Assembly: GCA_028724245.1 (NCBI GenBank)
Contig: JAQYDI010000034.1
Coordinates: forward strand, 1 to 38,736
DNA: 38,736 nucleotides
Origin: Lachnospiraceae bacterium
Lineage (GTDB): Bacteria > Bacillota > Clostridia > Lachnospirales > Lachnospiraceae
Direction: 5' to 3'
A model generated the notes under the pieces. That model was not told where the DNA came from and ran no database searches. It saw only the letters and a program-made list of their open reading frames with translations. The translations under genes and the position numbers were made by a program. Positions 1-7,446 of the stretch are shown piece by piece. Position 1 is the stretch's first letter; every line of letters starts with the position of its first letter.

Positions 1-1
1 A

Positions 2-184
2 CATTGCTCATGGATGAACCAGATCGAAATCTGGTTTGGAATTATAAACCGACGTCTGCTCAAAAGGAAAAGCTATCAGTCTATAGATGAACTAAAAGCA
101 AGCATCCTGCGTTTTATAGAGCAATACAACATCATGGCAAATCCCTTTAAGTGGACTTATAAAGGCGTGCCTTTGACAGCTTAA
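2..184 (+). CDS. IS630-family transposase, C-terminal end (partial at window edge)
   Basis: The frame is open from the window edge and encodes 60 residues before TAA. It begins HCSWMNQIEIWF and ends NPFKWTYKGVPLTA. The block with W-x-N-Q-I-E-x-W-F, a following R-R-L-L-K-R, and the closing P-F-x-W-T-Y is the C-terminal end of DDE transposases of the IS630/Tc1-mariner type, including the last part of the catalytic region. The rest of the gene and the left end of the element lie outside the window, so intactness cannot be judged. The reading frame of the downstream surface protein runs open into the last bases of this gene, which places the right end of the insertion sequence just after the stop codon. 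IS630 elements insert at TA dinucleotides. Confidence 0.85.
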   Translation, partial: HCSWMNQIEIWFGIINRRLLKRKSYQSIDELKASILRFIEQYNIMANPFKWTYKGVPLTA

Positions 185-225
185 TATTACTTAATTATTA
201 TTGCAATGCTGTACTAGATGGATAT

Positions 226-903
226 GTGCAGAGAGACGGGCTGGAACCTGCGGAGACAGGCCGGACCAGTCAGGAAGGCATATTGACATTTTCCGGTTTG
301 AAGCCGGGTCTGTATCTGGTGCTGGGGGAATCGGCTGAAAAGGATGGGACAGTGTATGATCCCATGCCGTTTCTGGTCAGTTTGCCCGGGCTGGATGAAA
401 CTGATGATTGGGTTTATGATGTAACATCAAAAGTGAAATATGATAAGCATGCTATACCATCAAAGGAAATGACAGAGCGGAAAGTTATTAAAATATGGAA
501 GGATGAAGGGCAGGAAAACAGCCGTCCGAAAGAGATTTCCGTACAGCTTCTCTGTGATGGGAAAGTGTATGATACGGTCAGCCTGAGTGCAGATAATGAC
601 TGGCGTTATACGTGGGAAGAACTGGATGCGGACTGCCGGTGGCAGATCGTGGAAAAGGATGTTCCCGAGGGATATACCGTTTCCGCCAGCTTTGAAGGCA
701 GCACGTTTGTGCTGACAAATACTTGTAAAACGCCTGAGCCCGCTGTTCCTTCCGAAACATCTCCGGGAAACACTCCTGACAAACCATCCAGACTTCCTTA
801 TACCGGTATGCTCTGGACGCCGGTGATTTTTCTGGCGCTGGGCGGTATGCTGCTCTTTCTGATCGGCTGGTTCCGCCACAGCAGATGGAATAGAAAGTCA
901 TGA
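226..903 (+). pseudogene. LPXTG-type pilin/adhesin with Cna-B domain, 5' end lost to the IS element
   Basis: What remains is the C-terminal part of a cell-wall-anchored surface protein. In the first ~60 residues a prealbumin/SpaA-like strand set (GILTFSGLKPGLYLV) is visible. A Cna-B domain follows at about residues 84-168, with the starting lysine strand (KVIKIWKD) and the closing asparagine strand (FVLTNT) that normally form an isopeptide bond. Then come a Pro/Ser/Thr linker, the sorting motif LPYTG (residues 190-194), a hydrophobic segment and a short basic tail. The listed start is a GTG without a convincing ribosome site. The frame stays open upstream to about position 163, into the transposase end, and still reads like the same protein (LDGYVQRDG). 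This is best explained by disruption by the IS element rather than a true start. It overlaps the sortase gene by 4 bp. Confidence 0.8.
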
Positions 904-1529
904 AAAACAGAAAAGGAAATATATTGATGACGACAGGGCTTCTGCTTCTTGCAGCAGCCCTTTGTCTGACTTTTTACAATATGTGGGATGAATGGAGAGC
1001 CGGGCGGGAGGCAGATCAGGTGCTGGCACAGCTGTTTTCCGGCTCTGAGTTCGATGCGGACGGGGGCAGACAGGAGGATGGTTCTGTACCCGATTATATG
1101 TTGAATCCGGAGATGGAGATGCCCACAGTTACAATTGATGGGGTGAAATATATCGGAATGCTGACCATTCCGGCTCTGGAGCGTTCTTTGCCTGTAATCA
1201 GCGAATGGGATGATTTAAAGCTGAAGACTGCTCCCTGCCGCTACGCGGGGTCTGTCTATCTGGATAACCTGATTATTGCAGGTCATAATTACCGTTCCCA
1301 TTTCGGAAAACTGCGCAGCCTTTCTATTGACGATGAGATTATTTTTACAGATGTGGATGGAAATCATTTTTATTATCAGGTGACAGACATGGAACTGCTG
1401 GCAGATACTGCCGTAGAGGATATGGAAGCGGAAGCAGAAAACTGGGATCTGACGCTGTTTACCTGTACGGTATCCGGGGGAGAACGTGTGACGGTACGCT
1501 GCAGGAAATGGGAAAGGGAAGCGGGATGA
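900..1529 (+). CDS. Sortase (class B/D-like transpeptidase)
   Basis: Membrane-anchored cysteine transpeptidase, 209 aa, that would cleave the LPYTG motif of the upstream surface protein and join it to the wall or to other pilins. An N-terminal signal anchor (residues 8-27) is followed by the sortase beta-barrel. The catalytic triad is visible: His129 in IIAGHNYRSHFG, Cys189 in LTLFTCT, and an Arg at 196 or 200 in GGERVTVRCR. The ATG overlaps the stop of the pilin gene as ATGA, so the two were translationally coupled. The substrate gene has lost its 5' end, so this sortase may have no local substrate left unless others exist elsewhere. The exact class is uncertain from sequence reading alone. 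Confidence 0.88.
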   Translation: MKNRKGNILMTTGLLLLAAALCLTFYNMWDEWRAGREADQVLAQLFSGSEFDADGGRQEDGSVPDYMLNPEMEMPTVTIDGVKYIGMLTIPALERSLPVISEWDDLKLKTAPCRYAGSVYLDNLIIAGHNYRSHFGKLRSLSIDDEIIFTDVDGNHFYYQVTDMELLADTAVEDMEAEAENWDLTLFTCTVSGGERVTVRCRKWEREAG

Positions 1530-1551
1530 TGACTGAAGAAGCGGAGCAGTG

Positions 1552-2370
1552 ATGGGAAAAAAGAAGAAGGATGATCTGAGCGGCAGACGGTTTGGAAAAC
1601 TGACAGCCATTGAGCCGACAGAAGAACGAAAACACGGTTATGTCGTGTGGAGATGTCGGTGTGACTGCGGGAAAGAGATTTCAGTAGAATCAAGATATCT
1701 GAAGCGGGAAATGGTCACGGACTGCGGCTGTGTACCCAAAATCAGAGCCAGAAAAGATTTGCGCGGACAGCGTTTTGGCAGACTTGTGGTACTGGAGGAG
1801 ACTGAAAAACGTGCCGGAAACGGTGAAGTGATCTGGAAATGCCGGTGTGACTGCGGTAATCCGGTGGAAATTTCCGGTACAAGGCTTCTCAGTGGTAATA
1901 AGAAAAGCTGCGGCTGTCTTGCAGGACCGAAACAGAAAGACTTTGTGGGAAAAAGATTTGGCAATCTGCAGGTTATTTCCTATGCAGGGAAAAAGAAAGG
2001 ATGTCATATGTGGCTCTGCCGCTGCCAGTGCGGAAAGACACTGGAAGTGCGTCAGTCCAATCTGCAGAATGGACACTCAAAAAGCTGCGGCTGTAAAAAT
2101 TCACCGGTTGACAGCTGCCATTTTCTGGAGGGAACCTGCGTGGAAATGATTCAGTCCAAAACCATTTTTAAAAACAATACCAGCGGAGTACGGGGCGTTT
2201 ATCTGGATAAAAAGCGGAATAAATGGGTCGCACAGATTACATTTCAGAAAAAAACATATTATCTCGGCAGCTATGATACGAAACAGGAAGCGGCAGAGGC
2301 CAGATTGAAGGGCGAAGAAATGTACAATGATTTTCTGGAATGGTATTACAGCAGAAATGAAGAAAAATAA
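1552..2370 (+). CDS. Zinc-knuckle repeat protein with C-terminal AP2 domain
   Basis: A 272-aa basic protein of unknown role. It holds three copies of a ~55-residue unit: a G-x-R-F-G-x-L start, then W-x-C-R-C-D-C-G, then a closing S/D-C-G-C (about residues 10-60, 70-125 and 130-182). Each unit has the cysteine spacing of a metal-binding knuckle. The C-terminal ~65 residues (SGVRGVYLDKKRNKWVAQI, then YYLGSYDTKQEAAEA) match the bacterial AP2/ERF DNA-binding domain, common in phage and mobile-element proteins. I start at ATG 1552, 22 bases after the sortase stop, with a weak GCGGAG upstream; an in-frame GTG lies at 1549. A DNA-binding or homing-associated accessory protein is plausible, but nothing shows a specific function. 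Confidence 0.75.
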   Translation: MGKKKKDDLSGRRFGKLTAIEPTEERKHGYVVWRCRCDCGKEISVESRYLKREMVTDCGCVPKIRARKDLRGQRFGRLVVLEETEKRAGNGEVIWKCRCDCGNPVEISGTRLLSGNKKSCGCLAGPKQKDFVGKRFGNLQVISYAGKKKGCHMWLCRCQCGKTLEVRQSNLQNGHSKSCGCKNSPVDSCHFLEGTCVEMIQSKTIFKNNTSGVRGVYLDKKRNKWVAQITFQKKTYYLGSYDTKQEAAEARLKGEEMYNDFLEWYYSRNEEK

Positions 2371-2431
2371 CAGGAAAAGATCAGCAGGAATGAAGAAAGA
2401 CGGCAGAAAAAAATAACGGTTAGAATCAAAA

Positions 2432-2479
2432 CAGCCGGTTCCCGCACGGCAGAAAATGATGCTGCGCGGGAACCGGCTG
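2432..2479 (-). terminator. Stem-loop terminator at the convergent 3' ends
   Basis: Perfect 14-bp inverted repeat (CAGCCGGTTCCCGC and its complement) around a 20-base loop. On the minus strand the stem is followed by TTTTGATT and later a longer T tract, so it fits best as the terminator of the ridA transcript. The plus-strand side lacks a T run. It separates the convergent AP2 protein gene and ridA. Confidence 0.7.
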
Positions 2480-2532
2480 CTGAACAAGTGCGCCTGACGG
2501 CGTATGTTTTTATAGGATGTTTTGTATGGCGA

Positions 2533-2913
2533 TTATCCGATATATGCAACCGCTTCGATTTCTACAAGTGCATCTTTGGGAAGTCTTGCTACTTCTACAG
2601 CTGCTCTTGCGGGGCAGTCTGTTTCGAAGAATTCACTGTAAACGGCGTTCATGTCGGCGAACATGTTCATGTCTTTCATAAATACTCCGACTCTTACGCA
2701 TGCGCTCATATCAATGCCTTCGCTGGCCAGGATGTTTTTGATGTTGGTCAGGGACTGACGTGTCTGGCTCTTGATGTCGTCACCGGCAAATGCTCCGGTT
2801 GCGGGATCGATGGGCAGCTGGCCGGATACGAATACAACATCGCCGGCTTTTACTGCCTGTGAATAAGGTCCGATTGCTGCAGGTGCTTTTTCTGTGTTTA
2901 AAATCTTCTTCAT
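2533..2913 (-). CDS. ridA: RidA family enamine/imine deaminase
   Basis: A 126-aa RidA/YjgF protein that hydrolyses reactive 2-aminoacrylate and related enamines/imines to 2-keto acids plus ammonia. Family features are clear: an N-terminal APAAIGPYSQAV (residues 10-21), VVFVSGQLPIDP (27-38), and the C-terminal CPARAAVEVARLPKDALVEIEAVA with the substrate-binding Arg103 and the conserved Glu near 120. A good AAGGAG ribosome site precedes the ATG. It is the last gene of the minus arm, 138 bp after the NCS2 permease, with a hairpin between them. In this neighbourhood its likely job is to clear aminoacrylate made by YgeX (diaminopropionate ammonia-lyase). That link is inferred from position and known chemistry. 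Confidence 0.93.
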   Translation of the reverse strand: MKKILNTEKAPAAIGPYSQAVKAGDVVFVSGQLPIDPATGAFAGDDIKSQTRQSLTNIKNILASEGIDMSACVRVGVFMKDMNMFADMNAVYSEFFETDCPARAAVEVARLPKDALVEIEAVAYIG

Positions 2914-2971
2914 CTTGTTTTAACTCCTTGCATAAAATGAAATGACTGATCTGAAAAGATCAGAGGAAATG

Positions 2972-3001
2972 CAGTGCCCGACAGTATGCTGCCAGGCACT
3001 G
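2972..3001 (-). terminator. Hairpin between permease and ridA
   Basis: A 13-bp stem with two G-T pairs and a 4-base loop (CATA on the minus strand). No T run follows on either strand (minus strand continues CATTTCCTC), so it may be a weak terminator, a processing site or an mRNA-stabilising hairpin that uncouples ridA from the permease. Confidence 0.5.
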
Positions 3002-3051
3002 TATTGTGTTATAAATCGATTAAAAACAGTATCAGTATATCACATTAATGA

Positions 3052-4392
3052 TTATTTTGCATCATCTACAGGTACTTCTTTTGTCTTGAGAAGTATAATA
3101 TTCAGTGCAACAGCTACAATAGTGGCCACAACCACAGGGGATTTGCCGAAAATGGTTGTTACCCATGCAGGGAAGGCTGCGAGGGAGGCAGATGCCTGGC
3201 AGACGCCCATGCCCAGTGCGGCAGCGAGTCCTACGATGGAGGTGTTGCGGTAGTTCATATCTTCTGTCATAACCAGTTTGATACCGGTCATGGCGATGGA
3301 TGCGAATACGGTTACGGTTGCACCGCCCAGTACGCACTGGGGAATGGTGGTCAGCAGTGCTGAGAACTTCGGAATCAGGCCTGCCAGAAGCATAAATACA
3401 GCAGTCAGACCGAGAACGCAGCGATTGATGACCTTGGTAGTTGATACGATGCCTACGTTCTGGCTGTAGGTAGCAGTGGGCAGACATCCGAAAAATGCAC
3501 TGACAATGTTGCAGATACCGTATCCGGTGATGGCGCCTTTTAATTCCTTATTGGTAGGCAGACGGTCCATGCCGCCTGTGGTGGTAGCTGAAAAATCGCC
3601 GATTGCCTGAATCGCATTGATGGCAAAAAGGATTGCCAGTGCAATACAGGAGGAAACTTCAAAATGTACGCCGAAGTGCATGAATCTGGGCAGCTGGAAC
3701 CAGGAAGCGGCTGCAACGCTGTCGAAACTGACCATGCCGAAGCACATGGACATGATATATCCGGCAACCATACCGATCAGGATGGAAGCAAGCTTTGCAA
3801 AGCCTTTTGTAAAATGGTTCAGCGCGGTTACAACAGCCAGTGTAAACAGGGCTACCGTCCAGTTCTGCCAGGAACCGTAATTTGCGCTGGAAGCGCCGCC
3901 GGCCATATAATTGATGGCGGTGGGATACAGGGAAAGACCGATAGTAAATACAACGGTACCTGCAATCAGAGGCGGGAAGAATTTACGAATCTGGTTGATG
4001 GACAGACCGACGATAAATGCTACGATACCGCCGATGATCTGTGCACCGAGGATGGTGGCGATGCCAAAATCCTCGGCAATGGCCTGCATACTGGGAACGT
4101 AGGCAAAGCTTACACCCATGATAACAGGCAGTTTGGCACCCAGACGGATATCTTTGAAGCCGATGGTAAATAACTGCAGTAAAGTTGATAAGGCAGAGAA
4201 CACCAGAGAAGCCTGGATCAGAATGACTCTGTCCTGTCCTTCGATGCCTGCTGCGCCTGCTACGATAATGGCGGGAGTAACGCATCCCACGATCATTGCT
4301 ACCAGATGCTGAACTGCCAGCGGAAGCGCCTGCGAGAATTTCGGCACGCCGTCCAGCTCAAATATGGAAGCATATTTTTTTTCTTTGGCCAT
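3052..4392 (-). CDS. NCS2-family purine (xanthine/urate) permease
   Basis: A 446-aa nucleobase-cation symporter-2 membrane protein, about 14 hydrophobic segments. Motifs: QHLVAM in TM1 (His29), the TM8 block IQAIGDFSATTTGG (residues 261-274), and the family signature QNVGIVSTTK (311-320). It would import xanthine, urate or uracil; the neighbours favour a purine. The TM8 position that in characterised NCS2 proteins (UraA, XanQ) is, from memory, a key glutamate reads Gln262 here, while the nearby Asp266 is kept. ATG at 4392 has AAGGAGG nine bases upstream. It lies 18 bp after the carbamate kinase stop, so the two are almost certainly co-transcribed. Substrate cannot be settled from sequence alone. 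Confidence 0.9.
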   Translation of the reverse strand: MAKEKKYASIFELDGVPKFSQALPLAVQHLVAMIVGCVTPAIIVAGAAGIEGQDRVILIQASLVFSALSTLLQLFTIGFKDIRLGAKLPVIMGVSFAYVPSMQAIAEDFGIATILGAQIIGGIVAFIVGLSINQIRKFFPPLIAGTVVFTIGLSLYPTAINYMAGGASSANYGSWQNWTVALFTLAVVTALNHFTKGFAKLASILIGMVAGYIMSMCFGMVSFDSVAAASWFQLPRFMHFGVHFEVSSCIALAILFAINAIQAIGDFSATTTGGMDRLPTNKELKGAITGYGICNIVSAFFGCLPTATYSQNVGIVSTTKVINRCVLGLTAVFMLLAGLIPKFSALLTTIPQCVLGGATVTVFASIAMTGIKLVMTEDMNYRNTSIVGLAAALGMGVCQASASLAAFPAWVTTIFGKSPVVVATIVAVALNIILLKTKEVPVDDAK

Positions 4393-4410
4393 AATCCGGT
4401 ACCTCCTTGT

Positions 4411-5358
4411 TTATGCCTGATGAATCCTTGTTCCGGTTTTGCCTAAAATGCCGTCTTTGGCTTTTTCGAGAAGTGTGATAAGGGAAGTACGGTTTTCTCC
4501 GGATTCGGCAAATGCTACGGCAGCTTCTACCTTGGGAAGCATGGAGCCGGGGGCGAAATGACCTTCGCTTATGTACTGTCTGGCTTTGTCACAGTTCATG
4601 TCATCGATCCATTTTTCATCGGGTTTTCCGAAGTTGACGGCAACTTTTTCTACTGCTGTCAGAATAATAAGGAAATCGGCATCCAGTTCCTGTGCCAGAA
4701 GGTTGCTGACAAAATCCTTATCAATAACAGCAGAAGCACCCTTCAGATGGTTTCCCTGAAGCGTAACGGGAATACCGCCGCCGCCGCAGGCAATGACCAG
4801 CTGGCCGGACTCAACGAGAGAGCGGATCGCGCCGATTTCGATGATCTCCACAGGCTTCGGTGAAGCAACCACACGACGGTAACCGCGTCCTGCATCTTCC
4901 TTCATAACATAACCGTATTTTTCCTCTGCCTCCTTTGCCTGTTCAGCTGTCATAAAATGGCCGATGGGCTTGGACGGAGACTGGAACGCAGGATCTTCGG
5001 GATCAACACGGATCTGTGTGATCATGGTAGCAACAGGCATATCAAAAATACCCCGGTTGTAAAGCTCCTCACGCAGTGCGTTCTGCAGATCGTAGCCGAT
5101 GTAGGCCTGACTCATGGCAACACAAACAGATAAAGGCGTATTGGGCTGATTGGGATTTTCACGGGACAGCGCAGCCATGGCATTATTGATCATACCAACC
5201 TGCGGCCCATTGCCATGTGCAACAACAACTTCACAACCCTCCTGAATCAGATCCACGATCGCACGAGCCGTAATCTTAACAGCCTGCATCTGTTCCGGAA
5301 GCGTATTCCCCAAAGCATTGCCCCCAAGAGCAATCACGATTCTCTTCTTCTTTTCCAT
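4411..5358 (-). CDS. arcC: Carbamate kinase
   Basis: A 315-aa amino-acid-kinase-fold enzyme that makes ATP from carbamoyl phosphate and ADP. Motifs: ALGGNALG (10-17), VVAHGNGPQVG (45-55), ACGGGGIPV (190-198), VIDKDF (211-216) and GSMLPKVEAA (271-280). I start at ATG 5358 (MEKKKRIVIALGG); a GTG 18 bases upstream overlaps the GGAGG ribosome site and is rejected. In purine clusters of this type the kinase (YqeA in E. coli) is paired with YgeW, so carbamoyl phosphate released from a ureido intermediate would be turned into ATP. It is separated from ygeW by a 662-bp gap full of palindromic repeats and may have its own promoter. Confidence 0.94.
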   Translation of the reverse strand: MEKKKRIVIALGGNALGNTLPEQMQAVKITARAIVDLIQEGCEVVVAHGNGPQVGMINNAMAALSRENPNQPNTPLSVCVAMSQAYIGYDLQNALREELYNRGIFDMPVATMITQIRVDPEDPAFQSPSKPIGHFMTAEQAKEAEEKYGYVMKEDAGRGYRRVVASPKPVEIIEIGAIRSLVESGQLVIACGGGGIPVTLQGNHLKGASAVIDKDFVSNLLAQELDADFLIILTAVEKVAVNFGKPDEKWIDDMNCDKARQYISEGHFAPGSMLPKVEAAVAFAESGENRTSLITLLEKAKDGILGKTGTRIHQA

Positions 5359-5376
5359 AAAACAAAATTCCTCCAC

Positions 5377-5405
5377 ATTATACTAAAAACCCAACTCCCC
5401 GGCAA
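5377..5405 (-). promoter_or_regulatory. Possible promoter of the carbamate kinase-permease-ridA segment
   Basis: On the minus strand TTGCCG, 17-base spacer, TATAAT. The -10 fits consensus perfectly. However, it sits so close to the gene that the predicted start of transcription would fall at the GGAGG ribosome site, giving a leader of about 14 bases. It is listed because the large repeat-filled gap upstream makes a local promoter plausible. Confidence 0.4.
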
Positions 5406-5458
5406 GATGAAAAAAATAACAGCTCAGACTTTTGTCAGACCAGAGAATATGAGGCTTC

Positions 5459-5602
5459 ATTACAGAGATATTCCGCACGGGGACGCGCTCTCGCTCGATG
5501 ACAAACGCAGCGGTACTAGACTCCTGCAACACCCATACGGGTGCCGCAGTCGCCAAGTGCCGGCGTTTGGCAACGGTCCCCTAAGCAGGATATCTCTGTA
5601 AT
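5459..5602. repeat. Palindromic repeat element, copy A
   Basis: A 144-bp imperfect palindrome with perfect 13-bp terminal inverted repeats (ATTACAGAGATAT and its complement). Inside, AAACGC with GCGTTT, GGTACT with AGTGCC, and a central CACCC-ATAC-GGGTG stack into one long stem. A second inverted repeat of 9 bp (ACAGCTCAG, 5419-5427, and its complement at 5643-5651) surrounds it. Its inner arms match copy B in opposite orientation. It has no coding capacity. It resembles a MITE or a dispersed REP-like element; on RNA it would fold into one long hairpin. Confidence 0.75.
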
Positions 5603-5745
5603 TCAGCCGCAAAGGTTTCTTTATTCTCCGGAAAATAAAGTACTGAGCTGTATATGAGAGACAGACATCAGAACAGATGCCCCTGATTTTTAGAAATATT
5701 TGAAAAGCAGTAAAAATAGATAAAACAAAAAACGGCCGCAATCCA

Positions 5746-5777
5746 GGCACACAAGGGGCGAAGCCCCTGCATGTGCC
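5746..5777 (-). terminator. Possible terminator of the ygeX-ygeY-ygeW transcript
   Basis: A GC-rich nested hairpin (GGCACA with TGTGCC outside, AGGGGC-GAA-GCCCCT inside). On the minus strand it is followed after about 12 bases by TTTTTTGTTTT. The distance between stem and T run is longer than usual, so this is a moderate call. Confidence 0.45.
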
Positions 5778-5832
5778 ACCCCCATACAGTTTTGCCCTTT
5801 TGATAGGAGCCGGCAAGAACCCGGGCGGCGGA

Positions 5833-5969
5833 ATGAAAGGGGTATCCTGCTTAGGGGACCGTTGAAAACGCCGGCACTAGCTTTTTCAAGCGGCAGCGCC
5901 GAAAAAGCGTAGTACCGCTGCGTTTTCACCCGAGCGAGAGCGAGTCCCCGTGCAGGAAACCCCTTTCAT
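5833..5969. repeat. Palindromic repeat element, copy B (inverted relative to A)
   Basis: A 137-bp palindrome whose ends pair as ATGAAAGGGG with CCCCTTTCAT and whose inner arms pair around GGGGAC/GTCCCC. Read on the minus strand it shares with copy A the segments CACGGGGAC, CGCTCTCGCTCG, AAACGCAGCGGTACTA, AGTGCCGGCGTTT and ACGGTCCCCTAAGCAGGATA, in the same order. The terminal arms differ from copy A, so the two share a conserved body with different ends. It begins about 50 bp downstream of the ygeW stop on the transcribed strand. Confidence 0.75.
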
Positions 5970-6020
5970 GGAGCCTCACACTCCCCCGCTCCCCCAAAAG
6001 CCAAAACTATATTTCATACC

Positions 6021-7214
6021 CTATTCAAAAATTCTGGGTGTTCCTTTTTCTTCCAGTTTCTTTAACAGTGCTGCGGGATCCTCGAATTTGGACAGCAGGA
6101 TCATTGCTGCGATTACGTAAGGCTTGTAGCTTGCTTCTTTGTACAGAGGTGTACGGTAACGGTCAAATACGGATGCGTCTACTTCACCTTCTTTGCAGCT
6201 TACGCCGGTGATGTCAGCAGGCAGACAGTGCAGGTACAGGGCTTTGCCGTCTTTGGTAGTAGACATGAGTTCTTCTGTACATGCCCAGTCTTTGTGTTCT
6301 GCGTTCTGAGCCAGCAGTTCTTTTTCCAGAGCTTTGATACCTTCTGTATCGCCTTCGCCGTACAGTTTGGTTCTCTTTTCCATTGCTGCGAAAGGAGCCC
6401 AGCTCTTGGGATATACGATATCGGCATCCTTGAACGCGTCTGCCATGTCATTTGTTCTGCGGAAGGAACCGCCGCTTGCTTCTGCATTTTTCTTAGCTAC
6501 TTCTTCTACTTCAGGCATTACTTCGTATCCTTCGGGATGAGCAAGTACCACTTCCATACCCATACGTGTCATCAGACCGATTACGCCCTGAGGAACGGAC
6601 AGAGGTTTGCCGTAGGAAGGAGAGTAAGCCCATGTCATGGCCAGTTTTTTGCCTTTCAGATTTTCAACGCCGCCGAATTCGTGGATGATGTGCAGCATAT
6701 CTGCCATACACTGTGTGGGATGGTCAATGTCGCACTGCAGGTTCACCAGAGTAGGTCTCTGCTCCAGAATGCCGTCCTTGTGGCCCTGTTCAACTGCTTC
6801 AGCTACTTCGTGCATGTAAGCATTGCCCTTGCCGATGTACATATCGTCACGGATACCGATTACGTCAGCCATGAAAGAGATCATGTTGGCTGTTTCACGA
6901 ACGGTTTCACCGTGAGCAACCTGAGATTTGCCTTCGTCCAGATCCTGAACTTCCAGACCCAGCAGGTTGCAGGCGGAAGCAAAGGAGAAACGGGTACGTG
7001 TGGAATTGTCACGGAACAGGGAGATGCCCAGACCGCTTTCAAATACTTTTGTGGAGATGTTGTTTTCTCTCATGTAGCGCAGTGCGTCTGCAACAGTCCA
7101 TACTGCTTCCAGTTCATCGTCGGTTTTTTCCCATGTAAGGAAAAAGTCGTTGTTGTACATTTCCTTGAAGTTTAATGAATTTAATTTGTCGATATATTTC
7201 TGTAATGTTTCCAT
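6021..7214 (-). CDS. ygeW: YgeW carbamoyltransferase-family protein
   Basis: A 397-aa member of the aspartate/ornithine carbamoyltransferase superfamily. The carbamoyl-phosphate loop is FRDNSTRTRFSF (67-78), followed by DHPTQ (164-168) and LHCLPAD (328-334). It is longer than typical ornithine transcarbamylases and lacks their usual amino-acid-binding signature, matching the YgeW group (the unknown transcarbamylase). Its role in purine clusters is thought to be phosphorolysis of a ureido group to carbamoyl phosphate, which the next gene (carbamate kinase) would use for ATP. METLQKYI is taken as the start, with AGGAAAGG upstream. It follows ygeY by 232 bp of stem-loop-rich DNA. Confidence 0.92.
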   Translation of the reverse strand: METLQKYIDKLNSLNFKEMYNNDFFLTWEKTDDELEAVWTVADALRYMRENNISTKVFESGLGISLFRDNSTRTRFSFASACNLLGLEVQDLDEGKSQVAHGETVRETANMISFMADVIGIRDDMYIGKGNAYMHEVAEAVEQGHKDGILEQRPTLVNLQCDIDHPTQCMADMLHIIHEFGGVENLKGKKLAMTWAYSPSYGKPLSVPQGVIGLMTRMGMEVVLAHPEGYEVMPEVEEVAKKNAEASGGSFRRTNDMADAFKDADIVYPKSWAPFAAMEKRTKLYGEGDTEGIKALEKELLAQNAEHKDWACTEELMSTTKDGKALYLHCLPADITGVSCKEGEVDASVFDRYRTPLYKEASYKPYVIAAMILLSKFEDPAALLKKLEEKGTPRIFE

Positions 7215-7279
7215 AAAATGGTTACCTGTCCTTTCCTGAGGCTGATATGAATTTTTTGTTAAATAATTCTGTTGTTTTA

Positions 7280-7428
7280 CTCCGGCGTGATGTTCCGGAG
7301 ATTCCGACCCTTTACCGGAAAATCAGTGATGGTGGTGATGTGGTATGTGATTTTCCGGTCCGGGCTGGAAAAATGGTTGTGGGAAAACTGATAATAAGTT
7401 TTAGATCAATTCAGTACCAATGGTACTG
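7280..7428 (-). other. Cluster of stem-loops between ygeY and ygeW
   Basis: Three hairpins lie in the 232-bp gap: CTCCGG with CCGGAG (7280-7300), a perfect 12-bp stem ACCGGAAAATCA with its complement (7314-7359, 22-base loop), and CAGTACC-AAT-GGTACTG (7412-7428). None is followed by a T run on the minus strand. They would lie in the mRNA between two co-oriented genes and may act in mRNA processing or stability. No clear promoter for ygeW is seen here. Confidence 0.55.
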
Positions 7429-7446
7429 TATGCATCCGGCTGCTCA

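Noticed and set aside
2914..3051. Riboswitch or small RNA between permease and ridA
   Set aside because: Only one simple hairpin is present and there is no further conserved-looking structure or promoter.
6228..7175. Plus-strand frame of 315 codons opposite ygeW
   Set aside because: A complement of a strongly conserved gene, Cys/Phe-rich and without motifs.
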